A stretch of DNA of 64,000 bases from Cellvibrionaceae bacterium (GCA_024707385.1 JANPZW010000013.1:443465-507464); one strand, 5' to 3'. Counted from the first letter of the stretch, positions 10,531-21,723 are shown. Translations and numbers: made by a program. Notes: a model not told the origin generated them from the letters alone.

Positions 10531-11320
10531 AGAGTTCGCCTTAAACTCAGAAAAAAGGAAAAATCAACAAACCTGCTGATGACTGTTCACAGCAACCGCC
10601 TTTCCGGCGACACCGAACGCGCACAGGGCAACCTCGGGATGCAAAAACGCCCGAAGCGGTCCACTCCTGTGACTTAAAAATTACGCAATGAAGTGCTTAA
10701 AAAGCACTAAGGACGAGATGAAATTAACTTTGAGAATCAATGCAAAACGCTGCACCGAATCTCGCTGAGATTTTCATCCCTATGGGAAGTTGTGATTACT
10801 TAGGTGCGCATAATGCGCGAAGACTTGTGATCTTATACTGCTCCGAACGTATACCCAAAAGCTCAACCTGCAGTCCGGCTTTCCTTTCCCCCAAAACGCC
10901 CTACCAACTCTCGATTCCGACACCGGAATTCGTTCTTATCCGAGCGTTTCATCAAACGTCGCACCGTGCATAAGCCCTCACCAACTGGTACATAGATGGA
11001 TAGATCGCTTATGGATGCGTGTTGTGATATCTATGACTATAGACGCCAATCGATATAACCCAAAAAAAATTGGGCATTTTTTTTGAATCTTTTTTAAAGA
11101 AAACTCTTTAAAGCAAGCTATTTGATCTAAGAGCAGCGAGATCGACAGAAATAACAAAGATGATGCTCTTGAAACTCGCATCACCGAAAAAAGTAAGCCA
11201 TTACATCGATTGGGTTATAAAGGAGTTTACAAAGGGGGAGTGGCCGGTGTTTATGCTGAGCATCTGCTGCGCGAACCTACGTGTTCCCACAACAGACGCA
11301 AGGGGTCGGGTTTCTAAAGA
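10531..11320. other. Intergenic stretch of about 790 bp without a convincing gene
   Basis: Only short open frames with no recognisable features occur here, and the sequence is AT-richer than the flanks, especially at 11040-11120. It must hold the promoter of the giant minus-strand gene that starts at 10530. A hairpin with a T tract lies at 11059-11084. A short match to part of the c-di-GMP-I aptamer near 10618-10650 lies on the wrong strand and is incomplete. Confidence 0.6.
11059..11084 (+). terminator. Hairpin plus T tract resembling a rho-independent terminator
   Basis: CCCAA at 11059-11063 pairs with TTGGG at 11070-11074 around an A loop, and a run of eight T follows at 11077-11084. The stem is short and partly AT, so strength is doubtful, and no plus-strand gene is visible just upstream for it to serve. 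Confidence 0.35.
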
Positions 11321-13130
11321 TTATGGCTCGATAATTTTCACGGCCATTTCAATCGAGGGATCGCGCTGGGTTTTCTGTTGCTGATACTGGCGCGCGGCAT
11401 TGGAGACGGCGGTTAGGGTTTCACGTTTGTGTTGCCCTCCCGCCACCCAGAATTTGCGCAGCTTTTCCTGCACCAAAGCAAAGACACCCTTCTCCCGCAG
11501 CTTTACATCCTCCAGCAGATCGAGCGCGGTGCAGGCGCCGGCGTGGGGGCTGCAATAGGTCCCGGAGGACAAAACCGGCACCCGATCAACTCGCTGGGCA
11601 AAATCCAATTTAGACCAACCGGCCTGGGCCAGCGCCTCTTCCACTTCTTTTTCCGCTGCCTGACGCGCTTTAAACAATTGCATCTGTACGCGGCTGTAAA
11701 CATTCACCGCGCCATCGCCGTTGGTTTCAATCGGCAAAAATATTGCGCTGGGGTACAACTCGGTAATGAGTGATTGCACACCATCGGAAACTGCACTGGA
11801 AGGCATACAACCGAAGGGTTTAATACTGAGGGTCATATTTACTTTCTGATCCACCACATTGTGAATCAACTTACCAACCTCCATGTGCCCTTCACCGCCG
11901 CGCAAATTATTGTCGTAAAACCGGTGGCTGATTTCGGCGATATGATCCATGTCCGGCAAATGATAACGACGCAAACCGAGAATGGCGGCGTAACTGTGAA
12001 ACAATCCGCGCACAAACGTATCCGCTGCGCGCAGGCCCCACATTTTTTTTGCCACGCTGGTATTTTCCAGCGCAAATTTGCTGCCGTGGCCATCGGCGCC
12101 TATTGCTTTGTCCGTGCCTTTTAATTTCGCCCGTTCGCGGGTATCGTATTTAGCACCCCAAAGCAAATATAAAATCCAATTGGTCACCAACTGCACATCA
12201 ACCCTCCGCTCCCTCCTGTTCGAGGAAACGCTGCATTTTATAATTGCCATCACCTTCGGTGGTCATGGCCCAGAATTCACCAATAATCGCCACGCGAGGT
12301 TTGATACGGCTGCGATCCACTTTGATCGCCGCCAATTCTTTGCGGGTTTGCCACAAGGCTTTTATAAAGCCTTTGCGGGTTTCAAACGCGCGCGCGATGC
12401 GCTGTTTGGCGCGGGCGAGCGCCGCGTCGGTCGCGCCGGGTTCCACTTCATAAGGACGAATGCGATACATCAGTGCATTCAATACATCGCCCAATAAAAT
12501 GGCTTTGCCGATGGTGACAAAAAATTGCGCATCGATTTTTAAACCCAGGGCTTCACCCGTGGCTTGTTTAATTCCGCCCGCCTGTTGAAACAAAATAACG
12601 CGAAAACCTTCAAAACCTGCATCGCGCAGTGCCTTGCGATATTCCGTTACATAAGTGCCAAACCGGCAGGGACCGCAGGAGCCGGCGGTGGCAAAAATAT
12701 AATTTTTGACAATCTCCTGTTTGCTGAGTCCGCGTGCCTCCATTTCTTTGAGCTTTTTCACCAGATTGCCGACGGTAAAATAAGTTGGATTACACTGACC
12801 GCGATTACCGAATTCGCGGCCGAATTGCAGCGCGCGATTGTCCGGCACATCCATCGCCTCGACCTTGTAACCCAAGCCGCGAAACGCCGACTGGATAAAC
12901 AGATCGTGCGCCATCGTCAAACCCGCATGCAGGATCGTCGTATGCTCGCGCTGGGAGGCAACAAAATGGGTGGGATTCAGATCGCGCCACTGTTCTTTAG
13001 TATCGGCCGCGCCGAATTCCTCGGCTTCAAACGTTTTGAGGTTCTGCTCGATCGCCTGCAGATATTCGGCAGCGCTCTGGTCGGCTGACGACGTGTTCGC
13101 GCGGGACTTATCATGGGAAGTTTGCGTCAT
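11321..13130 (-). CDS. HgdB-like 2-hydroxyacyl-CoA dehydratase/reductase-family protein, frameshifted
   Basis: About 602 aa once repaired. The first frame (12198-13130) ends RFLEQEGAEG and the second (11321-12253) takes over at VDVQLVTNW; deleting one C from CCC at 12202-12204 joins them as EGAEVDVQ. The protein resembles the HgdB/BcrB-type component that receives low-potential electrons from an ATP-driven activase. Candidate cluster-ligating motifs are RGQCNPTYF and GSCGPCRFGTY in the first half and FGCMPSSA and SGTYCSPHAGACTA in the second. The start at 13130 lies 13 bp after the stop of the activase gene, so the two are surely co-transcribed; in some bacteria the parts are fused in one polypeptide. 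The substrate cannot be told from sequence. Confidence 0.75.
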
Positions 13131-13143
13131 TACCTTTCTCTCC

Positions 13144-16100
13144 TCAGTCGATTTCTACAGCGGCGATCAAATGATTGTCGGCAATCAATGCCCCGATGGG
13201 TGCAGATGTTTTGGGCGTTTCCGTCTGCGCCAGCAGTTGCGCGCGGCGCTGGCGCCATTTTTCCAGTTCTACCACGAACGTCTGATCCTGCTTGATTTTT
13301 TCCGGCGCGGCTTCCAACAACTGCAGACGTTTTTCCACCAGAGCGCGCTCCTGCTCGTACTGACGCCGCGTCTGATCCTCAAGTTTTTCTTCCGCGAGTT
13401 TCAGCGTATAGCCGTAGGTTTTTACGCGAATCTTGATCGAGCCAGAGGGTTTGTTGGCGTCTATATCGTGCAGCGCAGAATAAGGCGAACCGGATGCTTC
13501 CATAATGCGGTCGATCAAACCGTAAGTCGGCGCGTCGTGGCCGCATTTAAAGCTGGATAAATCCAAAACCGCCACGTTTGGATGGCGCGCCGCAAATTTC
13601 GCCGCCCAGACTTTCTGCACGCTGTTCACGCTGTAGTTTTCCGGCCAGATGTCGTGGATTTCCAGCGGAGAAGATACGTGTTCCTTTTCCAGATCCTCGC
13701 GGAAAAAACGCTGCAGATACTCTTTGTTTTTTGGAATCGAGCGCATGGACAGGATGGGGTAACCCATGGCCTGATATTCCTCCAGCACGCTGTGATTCAT
13801 GCCCGGATCGTTGTGGTAGGGTCGCCCGATCATCATCAGCGCTATGCGATTATCCGCCTCCACCGCGTCGAGAATGATGCGCCCTTTCTCCTGCATATGT
13901 TCATCGAAATGTTGTAACGCTTTGTAGGCGTGATCGACGGCGAAATTATTTTCGTCCTCGCTCATCTGTAAATGTTCAGCAAAGGCGGCAAACATTTTTG
14001 CCTTCAGCAGTAGAGGCTCATTGAGCGACACGGCTGTATCGAGATAAGTGATATTGCGCTGGGTGAAAAAATCCTGCTCTTTGGTAAAGGCGGCGCCGAT
14101 CACTTTGGGCGTGCCAGCCACAATCGGGCAGCACGCGGTATCCATCACCTTTTCCACAAAAGTGGGAATATGGGTGATGGCGGGAAAGAAAATCAGATTC
14201 AGCGGCTTTTGTACGTGGTGTTCAAACAGCAGATTGTGAATATGCGCCTGCACCACCTTGGCGGGAAAACACGGGTCGACAGAGCCATATTTGCCACCGG
14301 CCTGCCACATCTCCTCGCCGGTATCGTCGGAAAAGACAATGTTGCGCGACTTCAAGCCGAGCGCCTCAAAATAAGCCCGCCAGAAGGGCGCGGTGCTCCA
14401 GATATTCAACGCTTTGGGGATACCTATACGGATGTTTTGCCGATGCTCCTGCGCGGCGGCATCCGAACGCACAAAACCGCGGCGGATTTTTTTGTGCTTC
14501 ACGCCGCCCAATAAAGTGCGCTTGACTTCGATATCGTCAATGTCGGCGCCCGCCTCTGGCAGAGCTGGGACTTTATACAAAGACTTGTAGGCCCAGGTCG
14601 CTTCGTAATCCACCAGATTGGGATAGGCGATAGTGCGTTCGCGGCGTTTTTTATTTAACGCCCGCAGCGCATCGTGATCTTCCACCGTGCCTTTTTCACA
14701 GGAGAAACCGGAGATATAACGCACGGTTTCCTCCTTGCTGACATGCGCATCAATAAATGTGCGCGAACAGTTGTTGGGGCAAAAATTACAGCGGGTTTCT
14801 TCGTCGTTGCGGGTGGTGTAATACAGATTGATTGCGGCATCCAGACCGATAAAAGTCGAATAACCCCGGCGTTGTGTGACTCGCACGGCTTCAAACGCTG
14901 CGCCGAGCGCGCCCGCTTCACCCGTATGCGGATGCACGTGTACTTCGGCTTCCGGCACACGCTCCTTAATGTAATCGACCTGCGCTTTCACCGCCGCCAT
15001 ATTTTTCTGCGTGCCGCCCTGCAGCACAAATACCCGACCCAATTCCGCCATACGCGGAATCTGCACCACGTATTGCCAAATATTTTTCGGCAATACCAAA
15101 GCGAGCCCGGCTAATAATTCTTCGCCGTTATAACCTTCCTTCTGGAAGTTCACCCGGTCGGAATCGAGAAACACCGCGCAGCCGTAACTGAATTCCGGGG
15201 AGAGTTCCGCGTTAAACGCTTTTTCCGCGTACTGCTCCACCGGCACACCGAATTGATCGGCCATGGCTTGCAGCAGCATACCGTTGCCGGCGCTGCAAGA
15301 ATTCGACAGACGGAAATTCTTAATGGTGCGGTTTTGCATGAACATGACTTTGATGTCCTGCCCGCCCACATCACAGATCACATCCACATCGGGAAAATAA
15401 TGCTGCGCACTTTTCATATGCGCGACGGTTTCGACGATATTGGCATCCGCTTTTAACGCTGCCTCCATCACATCACCGGCGTAGCCGGTCACACCAAAGC
15501 CTTTAATTTCCAATTCCGCATCTTGCATTTTTGCCCAGGTCTGCAATTGCAAGAACATGTTCTTCATATCCTCCAGCGGATTGCCTTTGGATAGTTGATA
15601 CACCTTCTGCAGAATTTCACCCTGGGCATCCACCAGCACACATTTACTGGAGGTGGAGCCGCCATCGAGACCTATATAACCTTCGATGCGCTTTTGTTCG
15701 GCGGGGCGAGGTTTGAACGAGGGAACCTGATAGCGCTGCACAAATTCGATGGCGGCGTCTTTACTGGCGACCAAAGGCGGTCCCGCGTTGGCGCCGAGCT
15801 GGGCTTTGCGGCCGTCGCGAATAAAACTTTTCAACTGGTCGAGGGATTCGCAGCTGGCGACATTCTTCTCATACAAGCCAAACAACACCGCGCCATAAGC
15901 GGCGTAATATTCGGAATTTTCCGGCGAGAAAATCAATTCTTCCAGAGGCACGTCTTTCGGATAATCGAAGCCGCGCTCCTCCCAGGTTTGCGGAATGCGG
16001 TAGCGCCAGCAGTCGCGCAAAAATGGCAGATAGGTATTGGGACCACCGAGCAACAAGACTTTGGATTTTAAGGTGTTGCCGCGGGTTAATACGGAAATAT

Positions 16101-16723
16101 TCTGGCTGACAATCGCATCGGCTAATGAACACATGATTTCGTTGGCCGGGATGCCGCTCTTTTATCAGGTTCACTATATCGGTTTCAGCAAACACACCGC
16201 ATTTTGCCGCAACATGATGGAGTTTCGTCGGATCAAAAATCAGTTTTGCAACCTCGTCCCGCGCCATGCCCACTTTGATAAAACATTTATCGATGGTGGC
16301 ACCGGTGCCGGATGCGCATTTGTCATTCATCGACGTGGTTGCGCGTTTTTCTCCAGTGGCCTCGCTGGTTTTGAACATGATGATTTTTGCATCCTGTCCA
16401 CCCAGCTCAATCACACTGCCCACATCTGGGTGCAGCGCTTCCACCGCCATGGTGACGGCATTCACTTCCTGAATAAATTTTGCGTTGAGATGCGGCGCAA
16501 TGGGGCTTGCACCCGAGCCGGTAATAAATATCCGCGTTTCGCGTAAGGAAATATGGGGAAGGTCCGCGAGCACTTGCTCGAGCATTTCCAGAACTTTTTC
16601 CGCCTGACGGGTTTCGTGGCGAGCGTAGCGGGACCAGAGAATTTGTCGACTCTGCGGTTCTACGGCAACCAGTTTGACCGTGGTTGAGCCGACATCAATA
16701 CCAAAGGTGAGCTGCTGATCCAT
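13144..16723 (-). CDS. Acyl-CoA dehydratase activase-type ATPase (double BadF/BcrA domain plus DUF2229), frameshifted
   Basis: About 1,192 aa once repaired. The N-terminal frame (16723 down to about 16158) begins with the ASKHA phosphate loop GIDVGSTTVKL and has VIELGGQDAKI and NDKCASGTGA, whose Cys ligates the bridging 4Fe-4S cluster in HgdC-type activases. One extra base at 16157-16160 shifts the frame; dropping it gives IKSGIPANEIM, which leads into the 996-codon frame. A second ASKHA domain follows (GLDGGSTSSKC, DVGGQDIKV, NSCSAGNG), then a Cys cluster CNFCPNNC, a DUF2229-like region (IGIPKALNIW, GRPYHNDPG) and a charged C-terminal helix. The family uses ATP hydrolysis to push an electron to a partner protein, here the gene just downstream. 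Confidence 0.8.
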
Positions 16724-16865
16724 GATTTTTACCGTTTGCTGTTGCGGCAGGAATTCAGCGCGGATCCGGACTCTTTTTATCTATTGACCGGAAGTTTATT
16801 GAGCGCCGAAAGTGCCTAACCCTAACGCAAAACTTTTTAAAAACCAAGCAAACAACTCGGGTATT

Positions 16866-16888
16866 TGCGGCTTTTGTATAAAGCCGCA
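16866..16888 (-). terminator. Hairpin downstream of rlmI, possible terminator
   Basis: TGCGGCTTT and AAAGCCGCA form a 9 bp perfect stem around a 5-base loop, 47 bp past the rlmI stop. No T tract follows on the minus strand, so it may be only a transcript-end stabiliser. The rest of the 16724-16934 gap shows nothing else distinct. Confidence 0.35.
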
Positions 16889-16934
16889 GAAAATTCAAAC
16901 CCACATAAAAATCATGGATTTTTGCGGCGGCATT

Positions 16935-18128
16935 TTACTCCATCGCCACGCGATAAAATTGTGCCTTTAAATAATCCGTCTCGATTATCGCCGGATGCAC
17001 GGGATGGTCCGGCCCCTGCCCACCGCTGTAGATCAGTTGCGCGTGGCGATCCAGATGTCGCGCCGCGCCGCGCACAATTTCCTGCAGAATATCCCGCGTC
17101 AGCGGCATGGAGCAGGATGCGGAAACCAGCAGCCCGTCTTTGCCCAAAAGCCGCATCGCCAATTCATTGATATGGCGATAGGCCGCTTCGCCCGCCTGCT
17201 GATCTTTGCGCTTTTTGATAAAGGCCGGCGGATCCAGCACCACCACATCAAATTGGGTTTTGTCGGCGACCAGATTTTTCAGCACATCCACCGCTTTGCC
17301 GCGCAGCACGTCCACCTTATCGGCAATATTGTTGAGACGAGCATTGTGCAGCACGCCTTCGGTCGCCGCCTCGGAAGCGTCCACGCAGGTCACCTGCTGC
17401 GCCCCGGCGACACCCGCCTGAATTCCCCAGCCGCCCACATAGGAGAAAACGTCCAGCACCCGCTGGCCGCGCACCAGGGTCTGCAGGTAGGCGCGGCTGG
17501 CCCGGTGATCGTAGAACCAACCGGTCTTCTGCCCGGTGGTGGCGGACACTTCAAAACGCGCGCCGTTTTCCACCAGGGCGAGACGATCCGGCACCTCACC
17601 GACGATGCGCACCGAATCCTCCAGCCCCTCCAGCTCCCGCGCGCCGTGATTGTTGCGGATCACCATCCCCTTCGGCTTTAGCACCTTGTCCAGCGCCGCC
17701 AGCAGATCCTCCAGCAATCGATCAAAACCGGCGACGGCAATCTGCACCACCAAGTAGTCGCCGTAGCGGTCGATCACCACACCTGGCAGCAGATCCGCGT
17801 CACCGTAGACAAGGCGATAGTACGGCTCCGGGAAACAGCGCTCGCGCAGACGCAGCGCCTGGGTGATCCGGTGCTGCAGGAATTTCGCATCCAGTTTCTG
17901 CTTGCTGTCGCGGGTGAGCAGGCGCCCGCAGATCAAGGCGTTGGGGTTGACGAACGCCAGACCCAGAGGCTGCCCACCGGCGGAGTGCACTTCCGCAATA
18001 TCGCCCGGCGCAAAGCTTTTCAAAGGCGTTTTCGCGTTGTTCACTTCGTTGGAATACACCCAAAGGTGGCCTTTTTTGACGCGGCGGTCGGCCTGCGGAT
18101 TGAGCAGGAGCGGGGGATACTGGGTCAT
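16935..18128 (-). CDS. rlmI: 23S rRNA (cytosine1962-C5)-methyltransferase RlmI
   Basis: SAM-dependent methyltransferase expected to make m5C1962 in 23S rRNA. At 397 aa it has the family's length. The N-terminal PUA domain (about residues 1-75) opens with VKKGHLWVYSNEV; the Rossmann domain follows, with DVFSYVGGWGIQAG as SAM-binding motif I, DPPAFIKKRKD as motif IV, and Cys in SASCSM near the C-terminus as the likely catalytic or stabilising residue. It starts with ATG at 18128, downstream of gcvH on the same strand but separated from it by two strong hairpins, so it may be only partly co-transcribed. The assignment to RlmI rather than to another RlmI/RlmK-like paralogue is by overall pattern. 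Confidence 0.88.
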   Translation of the reverse strand: MTQYPPLLLNPQADRRVKKGHLWVYSNEVNNAKTPLKSFAPGDIAEVHSAGGQPLGLAFVNPNALICGRLLTRDSKQKLDAKFLQHRITQALRLRERCFPEPYYRLVYGDADLLPGVVIDRYGDYLVVQIAVAGFDRLLEDLLAALDKVLKPKGMVIRNNHGARELEGLEDSVRIVGEVPDRLALVENGARFEVSATTGQKTGWFYDHRASRAYLQTLVRGQRVLDVFSYVGGWGIQAGVAGAQQVTCVDASEAATEGVLHNARLNNIADKVDVLRGKAVDVLKNLVADKTQFDVVVLDPPAFIKKRKDQQAGEAAYRHINELAMRLLGKDGLLVSASCSMPLTRDILQEIVRGAARHLDRHAQLIYSGGQGPDHPVHPAIIETDYLKAQFYRVAME

Positions 18129-18150
18129 GATGATCTCTGTAGGAGGGGTC

Positions 18151-18197
18151 GACCCAGGTGCCGACCGGCACCTGGGTCAGGTCGTCGCAACGACCTG
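18151..18197 (-). terminator. Two strong adjacent hairpins between gcvH and rlmI
   Basis: GACCCAGGTGCCG and CGGCACCTGGGTC (18151-18178) are a 13-bp inverted repeat, and beside it CAGGTCGT/ACGACCTG (18178-18197) forms an 8 bp stem with a CGCA loop. No T tract follows, so this is not a textbook terminator; it may attenuate read-through from gcvH into rlmI or protect the gcvTH mRNA end. Confidence 0.4.
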
Positions 18198-18207
18198 GGG
18201 GAAACGA

Positions 18208-18594
18208 TTATTCGCCGATGCTCGCCTGATAGGCTTCGGCGTCCAGGGCGTCTTCCAGCTCTTCCAGATCGTCCGGCTGCACTTTGAAGAACCAGCCTTC
18301 ATCGTAAGGAGCGCCGTTGATGGTTTCCGGCGCGTCCGCCAGTCTTTCGTTGATGGCGATCACCTCGCCCGATACCGGCGAGAAGATGTCGGAAGCAGCT
18401 TTCACCGACTCCACCACGCCCGCTTCCTGACCCGCGGTGACCGTGGCGCCCACTTCCGGCAACTCCACAAAAACCACATCCCCCAGCGCCGCCTGCGCAT
18501 GGTCGGTGATGCCGATGGTCACGGTGCCATCGTCTTCAATCCGGGCCCATTCGTGGCTGGACAGGTATCTCAATTCTGAGCGTATCTCACTCAT
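18208..18594 (-). CDS. gcvH: Glycine cleavage system H protein
   Basis: Lipoyl carrier protein of the glycine cleavage system; its lipoamide arm shuttles the aminomethyl group between the P, T and L proteins. At 128 aa it is the normal size. The lipoylation site lies in [20 protein letters not shown], where the Lys of SVKA is modified, and the fold's [20 protein letters not shown] block is intact. It sits 87 bp downstream of gcvT on the same strand. The usual third member, gcvP, does not follow: the next gene is rlmI. Confidence 0.95.
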   Translation of the reverse strand: MSEIRSELRYLSSHEWARIEDDGTVTIGITDHAQAALGDVVFVELPEVGATVTAGQEAGVVESVKAASDIFSPVSGEVIAINERLADAPETINGAPYDEGWFFKVQPDDLEELEDALDAEAYQASIGE

Positions 18595-18681
18595 GTCTAT
18601 TCCTCAGTGCAAATATTCTTGGGGGCTTTGGCCCGGGTCGATGGAAACAGCAGCGGCACCGCGACTGAAAACAGGCGCATC

Positions 18682-19773
18682 TTAAACCGGCTGGCCATTG
18701 CGTACAAAACTGGGTTTTACCACTTCTACATCCACTTCCTTGCCGCGAATCAGGACCTTGGCTTGAGCGCCGGTTGCCACCGGCACGCGGGCCAGGGCGA
18801 TGGAGTAGCCCAGAGTCGGAGAAAAGCTGCCACTGGTGATCACGCCATGGCGGTCGACGCCTGCGACCAACACCGGATAACCCTCGCGCAGAACGCCTCG
18901 CTCGCGCATGACCAGACCTACCAGCTTGTCGCCAATACCAGCGGCTTTTTGCGCTTCCAGTGCCGCGCGGCCGATAAAGTCGCGGCCCTCGGTCCAAGCG
19001 ATGGTCCAGGCCATATTCGCCACCAGGGGCGACACTTCGTCGTTCATCTCGTGGCCGTAGAGATTCATGCCTGCCTCCAGACGCAAAGTGTCCCGGGCGC
19101 CGAGGCCACAGGGGCGCACGCCGGCGTTCACCAGGGAGCGCCAAAGGGTTTCCGCCTCGCCCGCCGGCAGCATGATTTCGTAACCATCCTCACCGGTGTA
19201 ACCCGTGCGGGCCACCAGCCAGTCGGCGCGCTCCCCGCGCAGAAACGTGCCGCTGAAGACTACGAGTGCGTCTACCAGGGCCACATCGGCGGACGCGAGC
19301 AGCGAATGCACCTTACTGCGCGCATTCGGGCCCTGCACGGCAATGATCGCCAGCTCCGGCCGCTCCTGAATTTCCACTTGAAAATCCTTCGCCTGCCGCT
19401 CGATCCAGGCGAGGTCCTTGGCGCGGGTGCCGCAGTTGACCACCAGGCGATAGCCCCACTCCATCAAATAGACAATCAGATCGTCGATCACCCCGCCCTG
19501 CGGGTTCAGCATGCCGCTGTAGAGGGCCTTGCCGGGGGTTTGCAGTTTGGCCACATCGTTGGCCAGCAGATATTGGAGAAAGGCCTTGGCCTCGGCACCG
19601 CGCACGTCGACGATGGTCATGTGGGAGACATCGAACATACCGGCATCGCGCCGCACCGCGTGGTGCTCTTCGATCTGCGAGCCGTAATTGACGGGCATGG
19701 ACCAGCCGGAAAAATCCACCAGCTTGCCGCCCATTTCCTGATGCACGGCGTGGAGCGGGGTTTGGTTGAGCAT
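18682..19773 (-). CDS. gcvT: Glycine cleavage system T protein (aminomethyltransferase)
   Basis: Transfers the methylene group from aminomethyl-lipoyl GcvH to tetrahydrofolate and releases ammonia. The start is placed at the ATG at 19773 ([17 protein letters not shown]), giving 363 aa, the usual length; the frame is open 20 codons further up, but that extension is not family-like. [30 protein letters not shown] and [17 protein letters not shown] are all present as in folate-binding GcvT. The gene is divergent from a chemoreceptor gene, with 130 bp between their starts. I saw no glycine riboswitch in that spacer. Confidence 0.95.
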   Translation of the reverse strand: MLNQTPLHAVHQEMGGKLVDFSGWSMPVNYGSQIEEHHAVRRDAGMFDVSHMTIVDVRGAEAKAFLQYLLANDVAKLQTPGKALYSGMLNPQGGVIDDLIVYLMEWGYRLVVNCGTRAKDLAWIERQAKDFQVEIQERPELAIIAVQGPNARSKVHSLLASADVALVDALVVFSGTFLRGERADWLVARTGYTGEDGYEIMLPAGEAETLWRSLVNAGVRPCGLGARDTLRLEAGMNLYGHEMNDEVSPLVANMAWTIAWTEGRDFIGRAALEAQKAAGIGDKLVGLVMRERGVLREGYPVLVAGVDRHGVITSGSFSPTLGYSIALARVPVATGAQAKVLIRGKEVDVEVVKPSFVRNGQPV

Positions 19774-19903
19774 GATAAGAAGACCTGGAGGCAGTGATTG
19801 TAAGGGGCGGCATTCTAACAGGAAGCACACCATGGGTAGAAAAGGCCACCCTGGGGAGAGCTGCTATTCTTAGTGGACAGTTTTTAACCCGCGAGCCATC
19901 ACC

Positions 19904-21121
19904 ATGCTGGAACTCCTGCAAAACGCCAAGATCCGCCACAAATTCTGGCTTCTCAACGTGATTGTACTGGGTGTTCTGTGCCTGCTGGCTCTGTTTGCCA
20001 TCGACCGGATTGCCGGCGCTTCTGGACGCAGCTTTGGTGAGACCTTTTGGTGGGAGGCCCCCGCCTTCGCTGGCGTGGTGACCCTGCTGATCCTGGTGGA
20101 AATGGCCTGTTCACAATTGCTGATCAGCTTTATTGAACGCCACGTCAACCGTTTGAAAAACACCATGGTGGACGTGCAACAGACGGGCAATCTCAGCCAG
20201 CGGGCTGTGGTGGACTCCCACGATGAGATCGGCGAAATGGCGACCGCCTTCAACTCCATGCTCGAACGCACCGGCAGCGCCATCAAAAGCATCAAGGGCG
20301 CGGTGGGCCAGCTGCACGCCGAGTCCGCCTCCCTGACCTCCGACACCCGCTCGCGCAAAAACGAACTGCAGAAACAACAGGACAGCGCGCGCCACTCCAT
20401 GGAAGTGGTGGAGACCATGCTGCACAGTTTTGCCGGAATCGCGCAGCAGGCGGAAAGTGCGAAGGATCTCTCCGCCAACGCGTGTGAGGCGGCGATCGCC
20501 GGAGCCGAACAGGTGTCGCGCACCGCCAAAGAGGTGGAAAAACTCTCCGGCATTATCTCCACCGCCACCGACAACGTCGGCGCCCTCGCCGACAGCAGCC
20601 ATGAAATCACCCGCGCCGTCAGCGAAATCCGCGCGATTGCCGAGCAGACCAATTTGCTGGCCCTCAACGCCGCCATCGAAGCCGCCCGCGCCGGCGAACA
20701 GGGGCGGGGTTTTGCCGTGGTGGCCGACGAAGTGCGCACCCTCGCCCAGCGAGTGCAGGTTTCCACCGAACAAATTCAGCGCACCATGGACAGCCTGCTG
20801 CGCGCCATGAACACCTCGGTGAATCAAATGACCGATAGCTCCGCGCAAGTGGCGCTCTGCCTGGAAGAATCCAACGTCGGCCTCGCCGCGCTCCACACCA
20901 TCAAACAATTGGTGGAGGAAATCGCCCGCACCAACCAGCACATCGCGCAAACTTCCGCAGACCACACCCAATCAACCGGCGACGTGCTCGCCAATGTGCA
21001 TGCGGTGCGCGACACCACCCGCAATCTTGCGGATCAATTGGTCAATACAGCGGAAATGAGCCAGCGCCTGAAACAGTTAATCGGCACCCTGGAAGATGCG
21101 GCGGTAAAGGTAAAATCCTGA
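19904..21121 (+). CDS. Methyl-accepting chemotaxis protein lacking a periplasmic sensor domain
   Basis: Chemoreceptor of 405 aa. Two hydrophobic segments (about residues 14-34 and 48-70) are separated by only a dozen or so residues, so no real ligand domain faces the periplasm. A HAMP-like linker ([19 protein letters not shown] onward) leads into a long coiled coil whose tip carries the conserved hairpin [20 protein letters not shown]. There is no C-terminal CheR-binding pentapeptide; it ends DAAVKVKS. It may sense a cytoplasmic or membrane signal. It lies alone, far from the chemotaxis operon at 51-60 kb, divergent from gcvT and convergent with the deaminase gene. Confidence 0.9.
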   Translation: MLELLQNAKIRHKFWLLNVIVLGVLCLLALFAIDRIAGASGRSFGETFWWEAPAFAGVVTLLILVEMACSQLLISFIERHVNRLKNTMVDVQQTGNLSQRAVVDSHDEIGEMATAFNSMLERTGSAIKSIKGAVGQLHAESASLTSDTRSRKNELQKQQDSARHSMEVVETMLHSFAGIAQQAESAKDLSANACEAAIAGAEQVSRTAKEVEKLSGIISTATDNVGALADSSHEITRAVSEIRAIAEQTNLLALNAAIEAARAGEQGRGFAVVADEVRTLAQRVQVSTEQIQRTMDSLLRAMNTSVNQMTDSSAQVALCLEESNVGLAALHTIKQLVEEIARTNQHIAQTSADHTQSTGDVLANVHAVRDTTRNLADQLVNTAEMSQRLKQLIGTLEDAAVKVKS

Positions 21122-21144
21122 GTGCCGATTCAACGCTGCAATTT

Positions 21145-21582
21145 TTAAACGCCAATGTCCTCGTTCCACAACTCAGGCTTGGCGTCGATAAAATCCCTCA
21201 TTAATTGAATGCAGGTTTCATCCTGCAACACCGTCACCGCCACCCCGCGCGAACGCAATAAATCCTCATCACCCATAAAGGTTTTATTTTCGCCCACGAT
21301 CACTTTTTTTAATGCCATAAAGCAAAATAGCGCCGCTGCACATAGGGCAAGGTGACAGCGTAGTGTAAAGCGTGCAATCCCGATAAACCCTGCCTTCCTG
21401 CCGCCCCGCATTTTCAAACGCATCCATCTCCCCATGCAGCACCACACTCCCCTGCTGCACCCGACGATTATGCCCACGACCGATTATTTTCCCTCGTGCA
21501 CAATCACCGAACCAATCGGAATCCCACCCTCGGCGAGACCTTGCTTGGCCTCTTCGATGGCGGCTTGCATGAATTTGTCCAT
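21145..21582 (-). CDS. Cytosine deaminase, fungal FCY1-like, with two frameshifts
   Basis: Zinc deaminase of the CDA fold, about 145 aa once repaired. The start ATG at 21582 gives MDKFMQAAIEEAKQGLAEGG. The frame is lost at 21487-21490 (one A too few on the coding strand, creating an immediate TAA) and again at 21304-21310 (a run of seven that should be six). Repaired, it reads through LHGEMDAFENAGR (zinc His and catalytic Glu), TTLSPCPMCSGAILLYGI (two zinc Cys) and a C-terminus ending ELWNEDIGV. This pattern, including the end, matches yeast cytosine deaminase better than bacterial CodA or tRNA deaminase TadA. Expected reaction: cytosine to uracil. Whether the indels are real is discussed under findings. 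Confidence 0.8.
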
Positions 21583-21723
21583 AGAGCTCTCCAATATATT
21601 TGCGGCATACGCAATATATCAGGACCTGTGAGGATTGACCGCATTCCCGCGACATGGAGAAAAATAGAATGGCTTTTACAGACCGGCGCATAGGGGGCAT
21701 GCGCCCCCAAGCGTGAACAGGAT

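Noticed and set aside
10610..10665. Part of a c-di-GMP-I (GEMM) riboswitch-like sequence (CGCACAGGGCAACC, then GGGATGCAAAA)
   Set aside because: It lacks the P1b hairpin and the second half of the aptamer, lies on the plus strand with no gene downstream, and points away from the giant gene it might have controlled.
12564..13088. Plus-strand open frame opposite the HgdB-like gene
   Set aside because: Shadow of the coding strand; the opposite frame has clear family motifs.
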